Assembly: GCA_037179515.1 (NCBI GenBank)
Contig: JAXCGZ010004151.1
Span: 1-64,000 of the forward strand
Direction: 5' to 3'
DNA: 64,000 nt
Source: Halocaridina rubra
Taxonomy: Eukaryota; Arthropoda; Malacostraca; Decapoda; Atyidae
Position numbers and translations under genes: made by a program. Positions 58,735 to 64,000 of the stretch are shown here, piece by piece (position 1 is the stretch's first letter; each line of letters opens with the position of its first letter). A model generated the notes under the pieces. It was not told the DNA's origin. It saw only the letters and a program-made list of their open reading frames with translations, and did no database searches.

Positions 58735-59299
58735 AAAATAAATAAACTTAATATTAAGGTGGGTAAGGTATAGATTAGCAAACTGCAACACATTAAATAA
58801 CCCCATATAGCTTAGGTTAGGCTACATTAGGTTCGTCCTTAACCTAACCTAACCTAACTAAGCTAAAGTAACAATTTACAGAGTTACTTAATGTACCGGC
58901 GGTCGATCATCTTTAGTTGACCCATACAGCTTATAATACAATAACACAATAAATTTGGTGTTCAAAAGGCTACAGAAATGTTTGCGACAAATCGACAAGA
59001 GCATTGGGGAGTTCTAAGGGAACTTTGAAAGAAGCGCTACAATAATCCTGCTCTTAGTCAGCATCTGTCTAAATGAAACAGTTCCCATCGCGGCCAGGAC
59101 TCTCTTCACACTCCCCAATACATCCACCAATTAAGGACAAATAAACATTCTCTGTACATCAAAGGATTACCGACAATAATACGTTTAACATAAACCTTTC
59201 AGAACAACACTGCAATGCAATTAGCAAGTTCACAGAAAGCAACACTGATGTACATCGAGGAACCCCTGTATATACACTGTAAGTATATAAATTATAATC
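58735..59299. other. upstream flank of the BTG3-like gene with CCTAA motifs; no gene seen
   Basis: At 58810-58870 the phrases GCTTAGGTTAGGCTACATTA and TAACCTAACCTAACCTAAC resemble arthropod telomeric TTAGG units, three to four in a row. Nothing else is recognised. Confidence 0.5.
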
Positions 59300-59725
59300 C
59301 TCGTTTTATATCACTATCTGTTCGCATTATGGGGTGGACACAGACAGAACATGGCAGAGTAATTAAGGTTGCATGCCCCTCCAAGTGCCCCACAGTAGTC
59401 TCAATTGCAGGTCTGTTAACTCATGATCGAGCACTTTGACCACTGACTATTGAGGTACCCGTAAAATTGAATATCAAAAATAAAATATCTGTAAAAGCAA
59501 CTAATGGGTTATTTTATCAAATCACTAAATAAAACTATTATTTCACACTCATTTCTAAAACGTTTCTGGGGACTGCGGTAGTGCAGTGGCTTGACTCAGG
59601 AAATAACACACCCATGATCAAACTCGCCAAGAAGTGTTAGGAAGGGCATCCAGCCTTATTTCTCCAGCTTGTCTGACTCCAACTCCATAATGGGGATTAA
59701 CAGTGAAACATTGAACTAGAAACTA
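59300..59725. mobile_element. two SINE family 1 copies, head to head (minus 59300-59460, plus 59568-59725)
   Basis: Minus copy: TATGGGGTGGACACAGACAG to CCACTGACTATTGAGGTACC. Plus copy: GGGGACTGCGGTAGTGCAGT, GGAAGGGCATCCAGCCTTAT, CATAATGGGGATTAACAGTG. The A-box of the plus copy is intact, but the region before its B-box is shortened. Confidence 0.75.
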
Positions 59726-60094
59726 CAACAACAGCATTTACTCAAACATTTCCGCATTCTGATAACAGAATAATTATATATTCTTTAAAACTAGATCTAT
59801 AAAATAAAGCAAAAAAAAATAATAATAAGGTATCTTGAGGATCCCGCAACTTACAAACAAGGAGACAGCAACTTGACTTGTGCATAAGTACTATCAAAAA
59901 ACGTATTCTTTTATCTTTTATGCAACTGCTGTGAGGAAGTATCTCTGATGAACTCTGTAACTATTATCTAAGATACTGTAACTAAATTTAAAACACTTGT
60001 GAACTATTATCTAATTACAATATTCTTTATCTAAGAAGATGGATGTTATCTGATATGAAGGAGAAATAGTTACGAGTCATTTGTTGCTTCTTTG

Positions 60095-60430
60095 GCCATT
60101 TTATGTGGCACTATTCATTCCCATTTGAATAGGGATTGGACACAGGCAAGTCAAAGCTGGGGAACTTGAATTTGATGCCCTTCGTAACACCCCACGGTGC
60201 GCCTGACCATGGATCTTTATTTCCTGAGTCGAGTGATATATAAAAACGTGACCTGTAGCCATTTTTATGGAGCAATATTTACCTCATTCCAATTGGGCTA
60301 GACCTAGAAAGGTTGGAGATGGAGAATTAAGGCTGGATGTGCTTCCTAATGCCCGACAGAGCATTCAAACACAAGTTTGTCATTTCCTAAATCTTGTGCT
60401 CTAACCACTGCACACCTGCAGTTCCCCAAA
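60095..60430 (-). mobile_element. two tandem SINE family 1 copies, minus
   Basis: 60095-60235 carries GTGGCACTATTCATTCCCAT and CACCCCACGGTGCGCCTGAC. 60265-60430 carries TTAAGGCTGGATGTGCTTCC, CAAACACAAGTTTGTC and CCACTGCACACCTGCAGTTC. Confidence 0.75.
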
Positions 60431-60583
60431 ATTGTTTAGCCAGTGAAATGTTAATATTTTCACACTAGACTACAAAAATAGCCAAAATACTACGATTATC
60501 AAATCCAATATAACTACAAAACATAAATCCAATATGATGATGATTCGCGATCCCAAAAAAACATAAAAGAATGCAAAGTTATT

Positions 60584-60770
60584 GGTTTTGTGTCATGGAC
60601 TCCCTTTTCTACTAAAGGCTAGGACAGTGCCTCATTGCAAAGGACATTGGTTTTGGCAGGTGTGATCACTACCCTGAGTGCATGACCTTGCCCTAAACAG
60701 GCAGTGGCAGACTGCGAACCCTCGACCTAACGCCTCAAAGTCGCGGACGCTACTGCTTTGGAGGGAGGGG
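60584..60770 (-). mobile_element. SINE family 2, minus copy
   Basis: TTTGTGTCATGGACTCCCTT, TTCTACTAAAGGCTAGGACA, CACTACCCTGAGTGCATGAC, GCGAACCCTCGACCTAACGC and GTCGCGGACGCTACTGC are present. The B-box is well kept. Confidence 0.75.
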
Positions 60771-60909
60771 AAAACAAAAAAATTCACTTGTAAACATACA
60801 TGTGTGTCTCAATGATCCCCACGGTGAAAATACACTTTAACTTGATAAACCATTAATACTGTAATGGTAGAACAAAACTAACTTTTGACACCATGTAATG
60901 CACAATTTC

Positions 60910-62030
60910 ATGTCACAATTGTTCCAATTCAAAAAGGGGTCAATACAGACATAATGCAGCTAAGGGATTACTGCACCTAGGTGGGATTAAACCTCTGTCA
61001 GCCACTCCCTGAATTATACATTCTACCACTGAGCTCCTGTGGACCAAAAGTTTGAATGTTGTGTAATTCACAGTTTTAAGTGTCATAATTAGTCCTCATC
61101 TGAATGGGGGTGGACAAAGACAAGTGATAGGTGAGAGATTAACACCCCTAAGTGGGATTAAACTTGCAGTAGTTGCTTCCTGACTCACACCCTACTACTG
61201 AGCTCCTGCATACCCCAAATTTTAGCAGTGTAAGGAATATATAATGAAGAATGCATCACTTAACGCATGATTATGGCAGGACAGAATCACCACCATAAAT
61301 ACATTCACTTACATGACATAGAAAATATTGAATAAATGCTTTAAAACATTCTCTAACTAATGTCATAAAAATTTCTACAAGAGTACAACAAATATGTAAT
61401 GCACCATTGTATGGGTCACATTTACCCATTTGAAAAGGGATGGATTGAGATGTGCTGGAGCAGGGGAATAAGGCTGGATGCCCTTCCTAACATCCCATGG
61501 TGGGCTCAAACTGGCGTTCATCACTTCCCTACTAGCAGGATATTTCACAGAAGAACTTGAAATCAGTATGGGGTTTCTCAGGGATCAATATTATGACTAC
61601 TTCTGTTACCAGTACTGTATACAAATCCCACGCAGTGAGTATAAAGCTTCCAGCAACGGCTGGGAATCAAGATGAAGATATAACCCAAGTATAACCATTA
61701 GTCCCAGTTTGAATAGGGGTAAACAGAAAAATGCTTGAGTAAGGGGATAAAGGCTGGATGCCCTTCCTTAATATGCTACAGTGGGATCAAACTTGCATTA
61801 GTCACTTCTTGACTCACACACTAACACTAAGCTACCGCAGCCACCATAAACTATTAAATACCGTATTTGAGATTTATACAACTTATAAAGGGATGGGCAC
61901 AGGCATATTGAAGCTGGGGAATTAAAGTTGATCGCCCTTCTTATCATCTCACAGTGGGCTTGCTAGAGGGTCTGTCAACTTCGAGGCGAACATTCTACTA
62001 ACGACACTACTGTGGGCCCAAGTGTACATG
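60910..62030 (-). mobile_element. cluster of five SINE family 1 minus copies
   Basis: Copies lie at about 60910-61045, 61075-61215, 61400-61540, 61690-61850 and 61880-62030. Each runs from a TAGTCC(C)CAT-type body through GGCTGGATGCCCTTCC (where kept) to a head such as CTACCGCAGCCACC or CACTACTGTGGGCCC. The first two share an extra deletion (GGGATTA, then CACCTAGGTGGGATTAAAC or CCCTAAGTGGGATTAAAC), which suggests a duplicated segment or a subfamily. Confidence 0.75.
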
Positions 62031-62639
62031 CAAATATTCTCATAACATGCAATATGGAAGAGGATTAAAAAAATTGAGAGTTGAGAATTGTTTTATGCAT
62101 TCCAAAATAATTTGTATTTATACTTATCAAATAGTATATCTCAGAGATATATGTCTAAAACTTACATTATGTACTCTCGGGAAACTTTTGCTATGGTAAA
62201 AATCAGGCAAATAAACTTATGATCCATTATTGTTATAAAATCAAGAAGGGGAGCTGCTACAAACCCGAGAGCTGCGACCGAGACAACTAATTTTCAAGTG
62301 AGGGGTACTGCTGTTTAAATGCCCAAAATTTACCAAACTCAGGTAACTACCTAACTAACCAATCTTAACCTCATCTAGGTTGAGTCAGTTAGGTTAATAA
62401 GTTAGTTATGTACCTTTTTATGGTATGTTGGGGAATTTAAACAGCACAGTGGCTCATTTGCGAATTGGTTGTCAGTTGTCTCTCTGATTTGCGGCATCTG
62501 CTTTTACGAACTTTTAATAGTCGACTATAAATTTTTAAGTGACTTTAACCAAAGTATAAGTTTTCTGGGAGCAGATTATGTAAGTTTCAAACATAGATGT
62601 CAAAGAAATACTATTTGATAAGGTATAAACACCAGCTAT

Positions 62640-63310
62640 GGCAAGGTGCATAAAACGAATCTTAACCAGGATGTGATTACCTTAGGTGACACCTCATGCA
62701 GAAACATTTGACCCACAGATTGCCCTTTCTCTATGCCAGTAATGGCCCTATTTCCCTCCCATATTGAATATTTTATTTCTCTTAGGTTATAAAACCTTCC
62801 ATAATGCCGTACGAGCACGAATATAGACCATGATCACATAAAAGAACCCGAGTAAACTATTTGGTTACTTTCCACAACCTTATATGGGGACGTGTTTTCA
62901 CCTTTGCTACGAACCTCGTGCAGAGACCTTTGTCCCACAGATTTCTCTTACTTTAAGCCACTCCTGGGTCTATTTTCCAACCATATTGGATATTTAGTTC
63001 CTGTTAGGTTATAATACCCTTCCTAATACCTTACGAGCAAGAAAATAAACCATGAACACATTAAAAATCCGAGTAGAGTTGGTTCTTTTCTTCTGGGGAA
63101 TGTTTACCTTGTTGTTATCACCTCGTGCAGAACGAAACCAAAACTTTGTGCCACAGATTTCTCTTATTTAATGCCAGCCCTGACCTTATCTCCCCGCCAT
63201 ATTGGATTATTTTAATGCTCTTGGGTTATTAAACCTTTCTAAGTATCTTATGAGGGTAAAAAATATCCTAATAATACTAAAAAACGAGTAAATATTTGGT
63301 TATATTTCTC
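62640..63310. repeat. ~215-bp tandem triplication
   Basis: Three units (about 62680-62895, 62905-63105, 63115-63315) share CCTCATGCAGAAAC or CCTCGTGCAGA, CACAGATTTCTCTTA, CCATATTGGATATTT, TTAGGTTATAA and ACATTAAAAATCCGAGTA in diverged form. Confidence 0.85.
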
Positions 63311-63384
63311 ACCCTTACTTTCCTTGGCCCTGACGAAGATTACTTCTTCTTCTTCAGGTAAAATAACGAGGGAACGCGGCTCAG

Positions 63385-63430
63385 CCAATCAGATTTCTCC
63401 TTACATCCCAATACACCAATCAGGTAGAGC
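63385..63430. promoter_or_regulatory. candidate promoter segment with two CCAAT boxes
   Basis: AGCCAATCAG (about 63391) and ACCAATCAGG (about 63415) are spaced about two helical turns apart in a locally GC-richer stretch. A donor-like TCTTCAG/GTAAAA lies just before (about 63353-63362). No coding exon can be attached, so a role as an upstream non-coding exon or promoter of the BTG3-like gene or an outside gene is only a possibility. Confidence 0.25.
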
Positions 63431-63736
63431 GTTATCTATCCCGTAGGGATGCCATTCTCCACCATTGGTGCCAATTTACTACTTGTTATGACTCTGCAAC
63501 GCGAACGGAAATAACGGCAGAGATATAACATGTGGCACCGGCGTCGGGGGGGGGGGAGCCGTTTTTTCCAATGCAATGACTCAGAAAATGTTATTAAAAG
63601 GAATTTTCTCCGTTTTAAAATATTGAAAACTGTTAAATGCCGAGGTGAGAGATGCCAGAATTTAGAGAAATGTTGTCTTTTGCAACTTAACTGCAGAAAT
63701 ATGTAAAGATTTGATGGAATTATTTTTTCATAATTG

Positions 63737-64000
63737 TGATTACCTAATTGTGTTTACGGGAAAGAGCCCAAAGCTCGTATCTTCCCGTCTCCTGATCGGT
63801 TCCATTTTATACTTAGTGATACTTATCATACCTGTCCTTAAAAGTATGGATTGAGATAGCATTAACTACCTCCTCGCTTAGCCAATTCCAATTATCAACT
63901 ACTCTTACACTGAAAAAGTATTTCCTTACATCCTGCAAAGAAGTTTTCTTACGAAGCTTCAAACTATGACCTCTAGTTCTAGAGCCAGCCATATCAAAAT
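63737..64000 (-). mobile_element. LINE family B, copy 3, 3' end (continues beyond the window)
   Basis: The reverse complement reads the same tail as copies 1 and 2: a frame with RRKTSLQDVRKYFFSVRVVD-like residues, then the 3' end CCCGTAAACACAATTAGGTA near 63740. It runs off the window at 64000, so its length is unknown. Confidence 0.85.

Noticed and set aside
58840..58862. An internal telomere or chromosome end
   Set aside because: Only three to four CCTAA units in a row; too short, and surrounded by ordinary gene-flanking sequence.

Overview
This is eukaryotic nuclear DNA, most likely from a decapod crustacean. The reasons are arthropod-type spliced genes, very dense long (TA)n, (TAA)n and (GA)n microsatellites, tRNA-derived SINEs, decayed LINEs, and TTAGG-type motifs. 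The species cannot be fixed from the sequence. Four protein-coding genes can be assembled exon by exon with GT-AG (once GC-AG) junctions and fully consistent reading phases.

(1) 3122-13925, minus strand: 14 coding exons, 896 residues. This is a complete secreted-type N-terminus followed by pentraxin/LamG-like, C-type-lectin-like and LDL-receptor class A domains, fused to a Cys-loop ligand-gated ion channel (ligand-binding domain plus four membrane segments). It is the most unusual gene of the window. (2) 23842-35691, minus strand: 10 coding exons, 417 residues, the mu subunit of the AP-3 clathrin-associated adaptor (AP3M1/carmine type). (3) 41194-43956, plus strand: 3 coding exons, 670 residues, a WDR70 (gastrulation-defective-1-like) WD-repeat protein. 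(4) 56018-58545, minus strand: 3 coding exons, 330 residues, a BTG/Tob-family protein closest to BTG3. The four genes do not form an operon or an obvious pathway.

Layout. 0-2.9 kb holds LINE 3' ends in inverted orientation and TA/TTA microsatellites. 3.1-13.9 kb is the chimeric receptor, with a decayed antisense LINE in intron 2. 13.9-23.8 kb is gene-free: a minisatellite abutting the receptor start codon, a second dead LINE copy, and large microsatellites. 23.8-35.7 kb is AP3M, whose introns carry minisatellites; three of these repeat the 3' splice site and first coding bases of an exon (exons 2, 4 and 5). 35.7-41.2 kb is a SINE/LINE-rich spacer. 41.2-44.2 kb is WDR70. 44.2-56 kb is a LINE tail, several minisatellites (one hairpin-forming), and gene-free DNA that may include the BTG3 3' UTR. 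56-58.5 kb is BTG3. 59-64 kb is a cluster of mostly minus-oriented SINEs, a ~215-bp triplicated repeat, a short CCAAT-containing stretch, and a LINE 3' end running off the window.

Most long open frames in the window (runs of Tyr-Ile, Asn, Ile, Leu-Ser and so on) are microsatellite translations and are not genes. All homology calls come from reading motifs; no database search was possible.
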